The notes below the pieces were generated by a model. It saw only the letters and a program-made list of their open reading frames with translations, ran no database searches and was not told the DNA's origin. Of a DNA stretch of 64,000 bases, positions 39,594 through 47,901 are shown piece by piece (position 1 is the first letter of the stretch; every line of letters starts with the position of its first letter). The stretch covers positions 1 to 64,000 of the forward strand of contig SVLZ01000001.1 in NCBI GenBank assembly GCA_015067665.1, read 5' to 3'. Source of the DNA: Oscillospiraceae bacterium. GTDB taxonomy: Bacteria > Bacillota > Clostridia > Oscillospirales > Oscillospiraceae. The translations under genes were made by a program, and so were the position numbers.

Positions 39594-40544
39594 TTAACTA
39601 TCCCGGTAATGCTTGGGCGATTTGCCGTAGGCATCGGCAAAGATCCGGTGGAAATAGCTGATATTCTCATAGCCCACCGCAACGGCAATGTCGGCTACAT
39701 TTCTGTCTGTGTTACGCAGCAAAAATGCTGCCTGCGCCAAACGCTTTTCCTGCACGAGCTGGGTGTAGGTTTTTCCCGTTTTGCGCTTGATTTCTCTTGA
39801 AAGCCAAGAAGCGTCATAGTGAAGCTGCTTCGCAAGATCGGCAAAGCTGCCGCTGACGTAGTTTTCCTCCACATATCGCAGCACCTGCCACGCAATGGTA
39901 TCCTCCGGATCGGCGGTGGTCAGATCCTCTGTATGGGTCAGCAGCTGCATAAAGACCAAGGTCATCGTCATTTGGCTCATTTTCCGCTTATTCGGTGTCT
40001 CCTGAATAAGGATCCAAAGCAGGTTTTCCAGTAGGTTTTGGATAGGCTTATCACCGGAAACGTTAAAATGGAGATAACCTGCATCGGAGCTTTTTCCGCA
40101 AAGGCAGTCAATAAGAAACTTTCGCAGAGGGGTGGGTTCTTCGCCGATCATAGATAGGGGCGTGGAGAAAAATTCCGGCAAAACGATAAAATTAACCGCC
40201 AAATCCTTCTCCCCTGCCTGACACACCTCGTGCGTGGCGCTTTGACTGAGAAAAAGCAGATCTCCCTGCGCCAGTCGGATTTTCTTGCCGTTTACAATGT
40301 GCGTGGTCTCTCCGCTGAACATATACACTACTTCCACATAGTTATGGGTATGCTCCGGAAAATGGATAAAACGGGTGTGAGGGCGAATCGTGATCAGCTT
40401 GCCGGCAGACAGCAGCTTGCGGCTGTTGACGGTGCTGTCCTGCTCCTGCATATAGAGATTACGGTCAATATCTCTGCGTCCGTCTAAAATCTCCTGCTCC
40501 TCTGCCGTAACGACACAGAGCTTTTCAAATAATATAGGGTCCAT
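39594..40544 (-). CDS. AraC-family regulator (probable rhamnose regulator)
   Basis: Cupin RPHTRFIHFPEHTHNYVEVVYMFSGE; C-terminal SFADLAKQLHYDASWLSREIKRKTGKTYTQLVQEKRLAQA...VGYENISYFHRIFADAYGKSPKHYR; next to rhaB. Confidence 0.88.
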   Translation of the reverse strand: MDPILFEKLCVVTAEEQEILDGRRDIDRNLYMQEQDSTVNSRKLLSAGKLITIRPHTRFIHFPEHTHNYVEVVYMFSGETTHIVNGKKIRLAQGDLLFLSQSATHEVCQAGEKDLAVNFIVLPEFFSTPLSMIGEEPTPLRKFLIDCLCGKSSDAGYLHFNVSGDKPIQNLLENLLWILIQETPNKRKMSQMTMTLVFMQLLTHTEDLTTADPEDTIAWQVLRYVEENYVSGSFADLAKQLHYDASWLSREIKRKTGKTYTQLVQEKRLAQAAFLLRNTDRNVADIAVAVGYENISYFHRIFADAYGKSPKHYRDS

Positions 40545-40676
40545 AAATCGCCCTCCCGGTGCTTTTCTTTCATTATAGCACATTATCCCGATTCGTCAAA
40601 TATCCCTTTGCCTTGCGCGTCATACCTCCGGTCACTAAAACGGTATTGCCATTGTAGGCGCGCGCCACCTGATTGG

Positions 40677-40706
40677 AAAAGGACAAGTCCGAAGACTTGT
40701 CCTTTT
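40677..40706 (-). terminator. Terminator of the BY-kinase operon
   Basis: aaaaggacaagtc-cgaa-gacttgtcctttt perfect 13-bp stem just past the stop codon. Confidence 0.75.
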
Positions 40707-40713
40707 GTAATGC

Positions 40714-41439
40714 TTATTTTCCATACTGGCCGTATTTGCCGTATTTTCCGTAATGGCCGTAGTAGCTGTAGTCCTTTGTGGAAGCATCCTCCAAATTATA
40801 CTGGTTAATGACCGTACCCACAATCTTTGCATTCACAGTCTGCAGCTTATGAACAGCGCCCTGCACGATATTCTTCTTTGCAAACCCTTGGCGAATTACA
40901 AACACCACACCGTCACATAGAGAAGCCAGCGCAGCCGCATCGGTCACAAGGCCTACCGGCGGCGTATCCACAATGACGAAATCATATGTCTCCAGTGCCT
41001 GATCCATAAGGTCTACCATAGCCTGCGAGCTGACCAGCTCTGCAGGGTTGGGCGGTGTCACACCGCCAATCAGCACATCAAAGCCATGCACCGTTTCTAC
41101 GACACTTTCTGCAAGCTCTGCCATACCGGCAAGAACAGTAACTACGTTCTTCTCAGGATTTTTCCTAATATTCAGGTACATATTAACAGAAGGTTTCCGC
41201 AAGTCTGCATCGATCAGCAGCACACGCTTGCCAACCTGCGCCAGGGAGATGGCAAAGTTGATGGCAACGCTGCTCTTGCCTTCTTCCGGCACCGAGCTGG
41301 TAACCAGCAGCTTCCGGTTTTCACCGTTTTCCGCCATATGGGTAAAGTTGGTCCGCAGCGCCTTATAGGCCTCTGCATATTCAAAAGGTACCTTTCCACT
41401 GATCAGTGGGACAGTGGGCATTTCAGGCATTTTTCTCAT
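40714..41439 (-). CDS. Bacterial tyrosine kinase, CpsD/CapB family
   Basis: VTSSVPEEGKSSVAINFAISLAQVGKRVLLIDADLRKP, FVIVDTPP; C-terminal Tyr cluster DYSYYGHYGKYGKYGQYGK. Confidence 0.92.
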   Translation of the reverse strand: MRKMPEMPTVPLISGKVPFEYAEAYKALRTNFTHMAENGENRKLLVTSSVPEEGKSSVAINFAISLAQVGKRVLLIDADLRKPSVNMYLNIRKNPEKNVVTVLAGMAELAESVVETVHGFDVLIGGVTPPNPAELVSSQAMVDLMDQALETYDFVIVDTPPVGLVTDAAALASLCDGVVFVIRQGFAKKNIVQGAVHKLQTVNAKIVGTVINQYNLEDASTKDYSYYGHYGKYGKYGQYGK

Positions 41440-42155
41440 TCCAGCTCACCTCTCGCCTTCTCACGTTTCTTGCTGCAGCTATCCACTGCAGGGATCACGC
41501 CCAGCACCGGCAGGTCCAGTGTCTGACGGATGTCGTACTCAGTTTGGAACGTATTGTCCAACAGATGCAACGCTGCAAAAAGACCGCAAGAGAGCATAAA
41601 GCCCAGTGCCGCATAGATAACGACAGTACTTGTAATGCTGAGGGAAATGGGCTGATTGGAAGCGTGAACGTCCTCGACGGTTTTCACAGAGCCTGCCTCG
41701 ATGGTCTCAACAATGACCGGAGGTGCCACCTCCAGGATCTTGGCGGTAATCGCCTTTGCCGTTTCCACATCGCCGTAGCGCACAGTGATCTCCATAACCA
41801 TGGTATCATTGACAGATTCCACGGAAATTCTGGACGCTAAGCTATCACTGCTATCCGGCAGATTGAGCGCCTGAATGATAGGCATCAATACTGTACGGCT
41901 GCCGATAATGGCGGTACAGGTATCCACAAGCTTCATAGAAGCTGCCAACTGGTCCGTAGTAACATCCGGGCGTTCTGTATTAGAATTGACGATCAGCTTA
42001 GCCTTTGCCTCGTATTGGGGCTTTGTTGTCAGCACACTGACAGCCACGCCAATAACCGCCACAAAGACGGTGATGAGCACAATGTACCGTGTCTTTTTTA
42101 GCAGTGCACGGAGCAGCAGGCCAATGTCCAATTCCCGTTCCATCATTTCTTTCAT
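41436..42155 (-). CDS. Wzz/CpsC-like chain-length determinant (BY-kinase activator)
   Basis: Two TM segments flanking Wzz-like region (ELDIGLLLRALLKKTRYIVLITV...); start overlaps downstream CpsD start in the usual C-D order. Confidence 0.88.
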   Translation of the reverse strand: MKEMMERELDIGLLLRALLKKTRYIVLITVFVAVIGVAVSVLTTKPQYEAKAKLIVNSNTERPDVTTDQLAASMKLVDTCTAIIGSRTVLMPIIQALNLPDSSDSLASRISVESVNDTMVMEITVRYGDVETAKAITAKILEVAPPVIVETIEAGSVKTVEDVHASNQPISLSITSTVVIYAALGFMLSCGLFAALHLLDNTFQTEYDIRQTLDLPVLGVIPAVDSCSKKREKARGELE

Positions 42156-42206
42156 AGGGAATACTCCTTTTTTTATACTACAATGCATACTATCGCATTT
42201 TTCTTT

Positions 42207-42234
42207 ATTATACACTATTCGGAGGAAAAGTCAA
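42207..42234 (-). promoter_or_regulatory. Putative promoter of the BY-kinase operon
   Basis: Minus strand TTGACT, 16-nt spacer, TATAAT. Confidence 0.6.
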
Positions 42235-42243
42235 TAAAAGTCG

Positions 42244-42681
42244 TCAGCTTTCTTCACTTCCATATAGTGCAATGGTAAACTGCCGCAGCGCCTTATCCCG
42301 TTTGCGGTAAACGGTAGAGGTTTCCGCACCCAATTCCGTACAAAGCCGCTCCACGCTCCCCTTCTCCGGATGAATGTAAAACCGCTGCAACACCAGTCTT
42401 TCCTCCCGATTCAGTCCGCTCAGGGCCCGCTCCATACACTCCAGCCAGCGCTCCGTCTGCTGCAGGCGCCACATCAGCTCCTGCCGGCTCATCATATTGT
42501 CAAGAAGCCGCTCCTCCTGCCGGTTTCCGCCGGACAGCACCGCGCAGTCTTCTGCCCGTCCGCTGCGAATAGCCACCGACAGCTCCTCCAGTCTACGAAT
42601 TTCCAACGGAATATTCTTTGCAGCCAAAAGCATATTTTCGTATTTTCGCAGTCTCTCCATTGCCTCATTTTTCCAGTTCAT
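42244..42681 (-). CDS. Phage-like small sigma/ArpU-RinA-type transcriptional regulator
   Basis: Coiled N-terminus then region-4-like ALSGLNREERLVLQRFYIHPEKGSVERLCTELGAETSTVYRKRDKALRQFTIALYG. Confidence 0.65.
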   Translation of the reverse strand: MNWKNEAMERLRKYENMLLAAKNIPLEIRRLEELSVAIRSGRAEDCAVLSGGNRQEERLLDNMMSRQELMWRLQQTERWLECMERALSGLNREERLVLQRFYIHPEKGSVERLCTELGAETSTVYRKRDKALRQFTIALYGSEES

Positions 42682-43009
42682 ACATATTCTCCTTTCGTAC
42701 GCACTCCCAATTTTTCTTTGCCCGGCAAGGGGTCACACATAGATCCCGTGGACTATGGCACCCATCGCAGGGATCCTTTTGACAGTAAGCCCGCAGCTGA
42801 TCCGGATGGAGGTAATAATGTCCACCCACCGATATACCCATAGGCTTCGCATCTGCACTGTCCATCTGCGCCCGGGGATAGGCGCGAATACGCCCCCAGC
42901 TTTCCGAAAACCACGCTTGCCATAGGGCACATTGCGCATTATTACAATTCCTCGCATCCCGCACCCGCGTGCAGCCGCGGCACGGCTTCGGCATCTCCTT
43001 CCTTTTCAT
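42665..43009 (-). CDS. Small Cys-rich phage-like protein
   Basis: MKRKEMPKPCRGCTRVRDARNCNNAQCALWQAWFSESWGRIR... overlaps the downstream regulator gene; internal ATG 43009 preferred. Confidence 0.6.
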   Translation of the reverse strand: MKRKEMPKPCRGCTRVRDARNCNNAQCALWQAWFSESWGRIRAYPRAQMDSADAKPMGISVGGHYYLHPDQLRAYCQKDPCDGCHSPRDLCVTPCRAKKNWECVRKENMYELEK

Positions 43010-43187
43010 AGCCGCCCCACCTTTCGCACATTCTGCACAGCTTGCAGTCCTGTCCGTACAGCTCCATTCCACAGCAAATGCACCACCCAAAGGGCACCGC
43101 CGCCTGCAGATCCTCCCCTGCCCTGTAAGCTGTCATACGTACCGGTCTGCGTCTTTCTGTTCGTAAGTAAATAACATTTCCCCACAC
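42942..43187 (-). CDS. Small Cys-rich phage-like protein (GTG start)
   Basis: GTG at 43185-43187, 7 nt after AGGAGG; MTAYRAGEDLQAAVPFGWCICCGMELYGQDCKLCRMCERW. Confidence 0.55.
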   Translation of the reverse strand: MWGNVIYLRTERRRPVRMTAYRAGEDLQAAVPFGWCICCGMELYGQDCKLCRMCERWGGYEKEGDAEAVPRLHAGAGCEEL

Positions 43188-43207
43188 AGATACGCCTCCT
43201 TTAGTTT

Positions 43208-43319
43208 GTACTTTATCAAGTACTTTCTTTGTGTGTATCCGTATAATAGTACTTGTTCGTGTACTTGTCAATAGGCAATTCGCACTTTTGTTCGTTTTTG
43301 TGTACTTGCACAAGTACAC
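43208..43319 (-). promoter_or_regulatory. Promoter of the phage-like mini-operon embedded in AAGTAC/GTACTT half-sites
   Basis: Minus strand TTGACA (43266-43271), 17-nt spacer, TATTAT (43243-43248); AAGTAC/GTACTT at 43208, 43218-43225, 43249, 43261, 43302, 43312; 43300-43319 is GTGTACTTG-CA-CAAGTACAC. Confidence 0.7.
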
Positions 43320-43351
43320 TCTTCATCCTTTGTGAAAACTGTACAAAACGC

Positions 43352-43414
43352 AAAAAGCCCCCTCCTGCTTTTGTACTGTCTGCACAAACCGGAGCAGCAC
43401 ATACGCAGGAGGGG
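43352..43414 (-). terminator. Terminator of rpe
   Basis: Minus strand CCCCTCCTGC...GCAGGAGGGG then GCTTTTTG; long loop. Confidence 0.7.
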
Positions 43415-43424
43415 TCTTATATCT

Positions 43425-44075
43425 TTACTTTTCGATAGCGGTAACAAAAGCAGGGCGGTCCTTCGATCCAAAGAAAGCCGAGCCGGCAACCAGTACATCC
43501 GCACCGTTTTCCTTACAGGTTTCCGCGGTGATAAGGTCTACACCGCCGTCTACCTCCAGATGGCAACCGGGATTCTTTTCGTCGATCATCTGACGCAGCT
43601 CCTTGAGCTTGGGCATCATATGGGCCATAAATTTCTGCCCGCCAAAGCCGGGCTCCACCGTCATCACCAGCACCATATCTACCTTTTCTATGTAAGGCGC
43701 TACCGCCTCCGCAGGGGTATTGGGTTTCACCACCACACCGGGCTTTACACCCAAGGCGCGGATCAAATCGATGGTCTTATGGATATTTTCCGGGGTATCT
43801 GCTTCCACGTGAATGGTCAGATAATCTGCGCCGGCCTTACAGAACTCCTCTGCATATTTGATCGGTGTATCGATCATCAGGTGGACATCCAGCGTAAGAT
43901 CGGTAATCTTCCGCATTGCCTTGACCCAACCATAGCCAAAGGTGATATTCGGCACGAAATGGCCGTCCATAATGTCCACGTGGAGCCACTTAGCGCCGTC
44001 ACACTTGGCGCGGTCCATATCCTCGTGGAAATGCATATAGTCGGCAGAAAGAATAGAAGGCGCTAGAATTGCCAT
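43425..44075 (-). CDS. rpe: Ribulose-phosphate 3-epimerase
   Basis: LAPSILSADYMHF, WLHVDIMDGHFVPNITFG, DVHLMIDTP, MTVEPGFGGQKF, EVDGGV. Confidence 0.97.
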   Translation of the reverse strand: MAILAPSILSADYMHFHEDMDRAKCDGAKWLHVDIMDGHFVPNITFGYGWVKAMRKITDLTLDVHLMIDTPIKYAEEFCKAGADYLTIHVEADTPENIHKTIDLIRALGVKPGVVVKPNTPAEAVAPYIEKVDMVLVMTVEPGFGGQKFMAHMMPKLKELRQMIDEKNPGCHLEVDGGVDLITAETCKENGADVLVAGSAFFGSKDRPAFVTAIEK

Positions 44076-44144
44076 AAAAATACCTCTTTCCTCTCCATTT
44101 GGGAGCAATTTACCAAGTCATTATAACACCTTACGTGTCAATTA

Positions 44145-44681
44145 TCAATTAAAAAATAACAGCGAGTACCATGTGACGATATTGCCGCCGTACTGGAATT
44201 CCAGCCCTAAAGCATCCAGTGTCGTTGTCAGCACGATACCGTGACTCTCCACGCAAGGGTGCATCCGTTCCGGGGAACGGCAGGGCTGGCCATCCAGAAT
44301 CGCGCATCTGTCACAAGCAGCACAGGCCTCGCTGGACAGCACAAAGGGCTCTATTCCCTGCTGCCGCAGCAAATCCCGCACAGCATTTGTCACTTCTTCG
44401 TGGGGTCCCCTGGTTTCTAAGCAGGCATTGATATCCGCCACATCGTCTACTTCCGTAATGGTACCGATCAGCAGGCAATTTTCATAGCCCTTGCATTTTT
44501 TCTCACATTCGGACACCTCGCCCACACCGGGCGGACAGGCCCAGCTTTTTCCATACATCGGGCACTCGTGCCGGCATATGTAGCGGATGCGCTGGGAAAA
44601 ATCCAAGCTTTGCGGGTCGATATAGAAATAAGCATACAGTGGCAGTGCGCTAAGCTGTTGCTCAAAAAGCAATTTATCCAT
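44145..44681 (-). CDS. DUF2284-type putative metal-binding protein
   Basis: RYICRHECPMYGKSWACPPGVG, CAACDRCAILDGQPCRSPERMHPCVESHGI. Confidence 0.8.
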   Translation of the reverse strand: MDKLLFEQQLSALPLYAYFYIDPQSLDFSQRIRYICRHECPMYGKSWACPPGVGEVSECEKKCKGYENCLLIGTITEVDDVADINACLETRGPHEEVTNAVRDLLRQQGIEPFVLSSEACAACDRCAILDGQPCRSPERMHPCVESHGIVLTTTLDALGLEFQYGGNIVTWYSLLFFN

Positions 44682-45105
44682 TTTTAAGTTCCTCCAGTAT
44701 CCGCGCGCAGCCTTCCGCAATGTCCACATAAGTCTGCCCAAAATCACCGTAGGGCCAAGGATCACTTACATTCCGATCCGGCAAAAAGGGGGCATAGTTC
44801 GTCACCTCGGGGTAATCCCGGCGGATCCGCCGACCGTTGCTATCATCCATATAATAAATGCGGTCAAAGCGGTCGAAATCCGTCCGAGTAATCTGCCGTG
44901 CACGGTGTCCGTCGCAGGAAATGCCGTGCTTTTGCAGCTCCTTCCGGGCAAGAGGGTACACGGGATTGCCCCACTCTTCATCGCTGACACCGGCAGAGTC
45001 GATTTCCACCGAAACACCCGCCTTTTGGGCCATATCCCGCATCACATACTCCGCCATCGCGCTCCTGCAAATATTCCCCCAACATACAAATAGTATCTTC
45101 TCCAT
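44674..45105 (-). CDS. Low-molecular-weight protein tyrosine phosphatase
   Basis: ILFVCWGNICRSAMAEYV (CX5R loop) and DPWPYGD near C-terminus. Confidence 0.93.
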   Translation of the reverse strand: MEKILFVCWGNICRSAMAEYVMRDMAQKAGVSVEIDSAGVSDEEWGNPVYPLARKELQKHGISCDGHRARQITRTDFDRFDRIYYMDDSNGRRIRRDYPEVTNYAPFLPDRNVSDPWPYGDFGQTYVDIAEGCARILEELKNG

Positions 45106-45235
45106 ACATACCCTCACTTTTCCAATATCATTGCGAGGGCACATCGTGCCCGTGGCAATCTCCTGTGTGCGCGTACATTATAGCACCCATTGCGTATAAT
45201 TGCAACGCACAAAGACCCCCTTTGTGTAAAGTAGC

Positions 45236-45297
45236 CTCAGACCGTAGAAAAGCCCCGCCTTGCTTGACGCAAAACAGGGTTTTTTCTACAGTCTGAG
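45236..45297. repeat. REP/terminator-like imperfect inverted repeat
   Basis: ctcagaccgtagaaaagcccc...cagggttttttctacagtctgag. Confidence 0.65.
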
Positions 45298-45411
45298 ATC
45301 TCGGTCATCGTTTCCGATGACACAGAGGCTGCATATTTACTATATTGTTTGCTTTTTTCAGTGATCCATCCCGTTGCGAAAGGATAAATCAAATTTGCTG
45401 AAACAGTGGGA

Positions 45412-46413
45412 TCACTCCCACTCGATGGTGCCGGTGGGCTTAGGGGTCAGGTCGTAGAGAACGCGGTTGATGCCGGGGACCTCGGTGGTGATGCGCTGGG
45501 TGATCTTATGCAGAAGCGCATAAGGAATTTCTTCGATGGTCGCCGTCATTGCATCCACAGTATTCACTGCCCGGATGATAGCAGGCCAGCCCTCGTAACG
45601 GGCGCCGTCTTTCACGCCGACGCTCTTCATATCCGGCACAGAAATAAAGTATTGCCAAACAGACTGCGCAAGTCCGCAGTTATCAAACTCCTCCCGCAAA
45701 ATAGCATCTGCCTCCCGCAGGGCGTGGAGACGGTCGCGGGTGATGGCGCCCAAGCAGCGGACACCCAGACCGGGACCGGGGAAGGGTTGGCGGTAGACCA
45801 TACCGTGAGGCAGACCAAGGGCTTCGCCCACAACACGGACTTCATCCTTATAAAGGAATTTGAGAGGCTCTACCAGCGCCATCTTCATATCCTCAGGCAG
45901 GCCGCCCACATTGTGATGGGATTTTACCGGCTTGCCGCTTTCCTTGGCTTTGATGGACTCCAGAATGTCGGGGTAGATCGTGCCCTGCGCCAAAAATTCG
46001 ATGCCGCTAAGCTTAGCTGCTTCTTCGTCAAAGACTTTAATAAATTCACCGCCGATGATCTTGCGCTTTTTTTCCGGGTCAGAAACACCGGCAAGGAGAT
46101 CAAGGAAACGGTCAGTTGCATCCACATAGATCAGATTGGCATCCAGACCTTCCCGGAACACACGGATCACATCCTCGCTCTCGCCTTTGCGCATAAGACC
46201 GTGGTTTACGTGGACACAGACAAGCTGCTTGCCGATGGCTTTGATCAGCAGTGCAGCAACCACAGAGGAGTCTACACCGCCGGACAGCGCCAGCAAAACC
46301 TTTCGGCTGCCGACTTGCGCGCGAATTTGGGTGATTTGCTCATCAATAAAAGCTTGTGCCAAAGCAGGGGTAGTGATACGCAGCATTGTTTCAGGACGGG
46401 TCATCTGATTCAT
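45412..46413 (-). CDS. guaA: GMP synthase, ATP-pyrophosphatase plus dimerisation domains only (no GATase domain)
   Basis: VLLALSGGVDSSVVAALL, KKRKIIGGEFIKVF, SHHNVGGLPEDM, RQPFPGPGLGVRCLG, PKPTGTIEWE. ORF starts at the PPase domain. Confidence 0.92.
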   Translation of the reverse strand: MNQMTRPETMLRITTPALAQAFIDEQITQIRAQVGSRKVLLALSGGVDSSVVAALLIKAIGKQLVCVHVNHGLMRKGESEDVIRVFREGLDANLIYVDATDRFLDLLAGVSDPEKKRKIIGGEFIKVFDEEAAKLSGIEFLAQGTIYPDILESIKAKESGKPVKSHHNVGGLPEDMKMALVEPLKFLYKDEVRVVGEALGLPHGMVYRQPFPGPGLGVRCLGAITRDRLHALREADAILREEFDNCGLAQSVWQYFISVPDMKSVGVKDGARYEGWPAIIRAVNTVDAMTATIEEIPYALLHKITQRITTEVPGINRVLYDLTPKPTGTIEWE

Positions 46414-46450
46414 AACGGACCTCCAAGTTCTCGTTTTGGTTAGCATTTCC

Positions 46451-46479
46451 ATTATATTACATACTTTGCAGATTGTAAA
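46451..46479 (-). promoter_or_regulatory. Putative guaA promoter
   Basis: Minus strand TTTACA, 17-nt spacer, TATAAT. Confidence 0.6.
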
Positions 46480-46546
46480 ATATCTTTTTGCACAATTTTT
46501 TTGTTTTTTTATAGAAAATTTTCGACATCCCGCAGATGGAAAAACA

Positions 46547-46586
46547 CGAATTTTCTCTTGCGTTCGGATAGGAAATGTTTTATTAT
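46547..46586 (+). promoter_or_regulatory. Putative purE operon promoter with CGAA-N12-TTCG inverted repeat over the -35
   Basis: TTGCGT (46558-46563), 17-nt spacer, TATTAT (46581-46586); cgaa 46547-46550, ttcg 46563-46566. Confidence 0.55.
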
Positions 46587-46616
46587 AGTAATGAAATGAA
46601 AAAGACGGACATCACA

Positions 46617-46666
46617 GCGGAGCACGATAGCCTTTCAAAGACCAATATGTGCTCTGCCTATTTTTT
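46617..46666 (+). terminator. Terminator-like hairpin in the purE leader (possible attenuator)
   Basis: gcggagcac...gtgctctgc (9 bp, one G-U) followed by ctaTTTTTT, before the RBS. Confidence 0.65.
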
Positions 46667-46685
46667 AATCTGAGGAGGATGCACT

Positions 46686-47180
46686 GTGAAAAAAGTCGGA
46701 ATTGTTATGGGCAGCGACAGCGATCTGCCGATCCTGCGCAAAACTATGGACACGCTGACCGAGTTGGGCGTACCCTACGAATGTCATATTTACTCTGCCC
46801 ATCGCACCCCTGAGGAAGCAGGGGCTTTTGCCCGCGACGCAAGAAAGAACGGCATCGGCGTTATCATTGCCGCGGCCGGTATGGCTGCGCACTTGGCCGG
46901 TGCTATGGCTGCGAACACCACGCTGCCTGTGATCGGCATTCCCTGCAAATCCACGTATTTAGACGGCATTGACGCACTCCTGTCAACGGTACAGATGCCC
47001 AGCGGCATCCCAGTTGCTACCGTTGCCATTAACGGAGGTGTCAATGCCGCTTTGCTTTCTGCTCAGATTTTGGCAGTGAGCGATGAAGCCCTTGCGCAGC
47101 GTTTGATGGACAAGCGGCGCAACGATGCCCGGAAGGTTTTGGAAAAAGACGCTGCCCTGCAGGCAGAGCTCAATAAATAA
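46686..47180 (+). CDS. purE: N5-carboxyaminoimidazole ribonucleotide mutase
   Basis: [59 protein letters not shown]. Confidence 0.96.
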   Translation: MKKVGIVMGSDSDLPILRKTMDTLTELGVPYECHIYSAHRTPEEAGAFARDARKNGIGVIIAAAGMAAHLAGAMAANTTLPVIGIPCKSTYLDGIDALLSTVQMPSGIPVATVAINGGVNAALLSAQILAVSDEALAQRLMDKRRNDARKVLEKDAALQAELNK

Positions 47181-47199
47181 AAAGAAAGAGGTCAAAACT

Positions 47200-47889
47200 A
47201 TGGAAAATCTGAAACTGCTCTACACCGGAAAAACAAAGAATGTATACGCCCTCCCCAACGGCAACTGCCTGCTGAAGTTTAAGGACGACTGCACCGGCAA
47301 GGACGGTGTGTTTGATCCCGGCGAGAATGCTGTGGGACTGACCATCGAGGGTGTGGGCGATGTAAACCTGAGAATGAGCATCTATTTCTTTGAAAAGATC
47401 AATGCTGCAGGCATCCGCACCCACTATGTTTCTGCAGATTTGACAAACACCACTATGGAGGTCCTGCCCGCCAAGGTCTTCGGTAAGGGTCTGGAGGTCA
47501 TCTGCCGTTATAAGGCCGTCGGCTCTTTCTACCGCCGTTACTCCGATTACTGCACCGAGGGTCAGGATCTGCCCGCTTATGTGGAAACTACCTTCAAAAA
47601 TGATGAGAAAGGCGATCCGCTGGTCACCAAGGACGGCCTTGTGGATCTGGGCGTTATGACCGGACAGCAGTACGATGATCTGAAGGCAATGACGCAGGCC
47701 ATCACCAAGATCGTTGCAGACGACCTGAAGGAAAAGGGTCTTGATATGTATGATATTAAGTTTGAGTTCGGTTACGATGCAGACGGAAATGTGATGCTCA
47801 TTGACGAGATCGCATCCGGCAATATGCGGGTCTATAAGGATGGCAAGTATGTGGATCCTATGACCCTGAACAAGCTGTTTTTTGCATAA
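47200..47889 (+). CDS. purC: Phosphoribosylaminoimidazole-succinocarboxamide synthase
   Basis: [41 protein letters not shown]. Confidence 0.95.
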   Translation: MENLKLLYTGKTKNVYALPNGNCLLKFKDDCTGKDGVFDPGENAVGLTIEGVGDVNLRMSIYFFEKINAAGIRTHYVSADLTNTTMEVLPAKVFGKGLEVICRYKAVGSFYRRYSDYCTEGQDLPAYVETTFKNDEKGDPLVTKDGLVDLGVMTGQQYDDLKAMTQAITKIVADDLKEKGLDMYDIKFEFGYDADGNVMLIDEIASGNMRVYKDGKYVDPMTLNKLFFA

Positions 47890-47901
47890 AAGGAGCAGAT
47901 A

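Noticed and set aside
46593-46685. Purine riboswitch upstream of purE
   Set aside because: The predicted leader has only ~25 nt before the terminator-like hairpin, too short for a guanine/adenine aptamer; no aptamer core seen.
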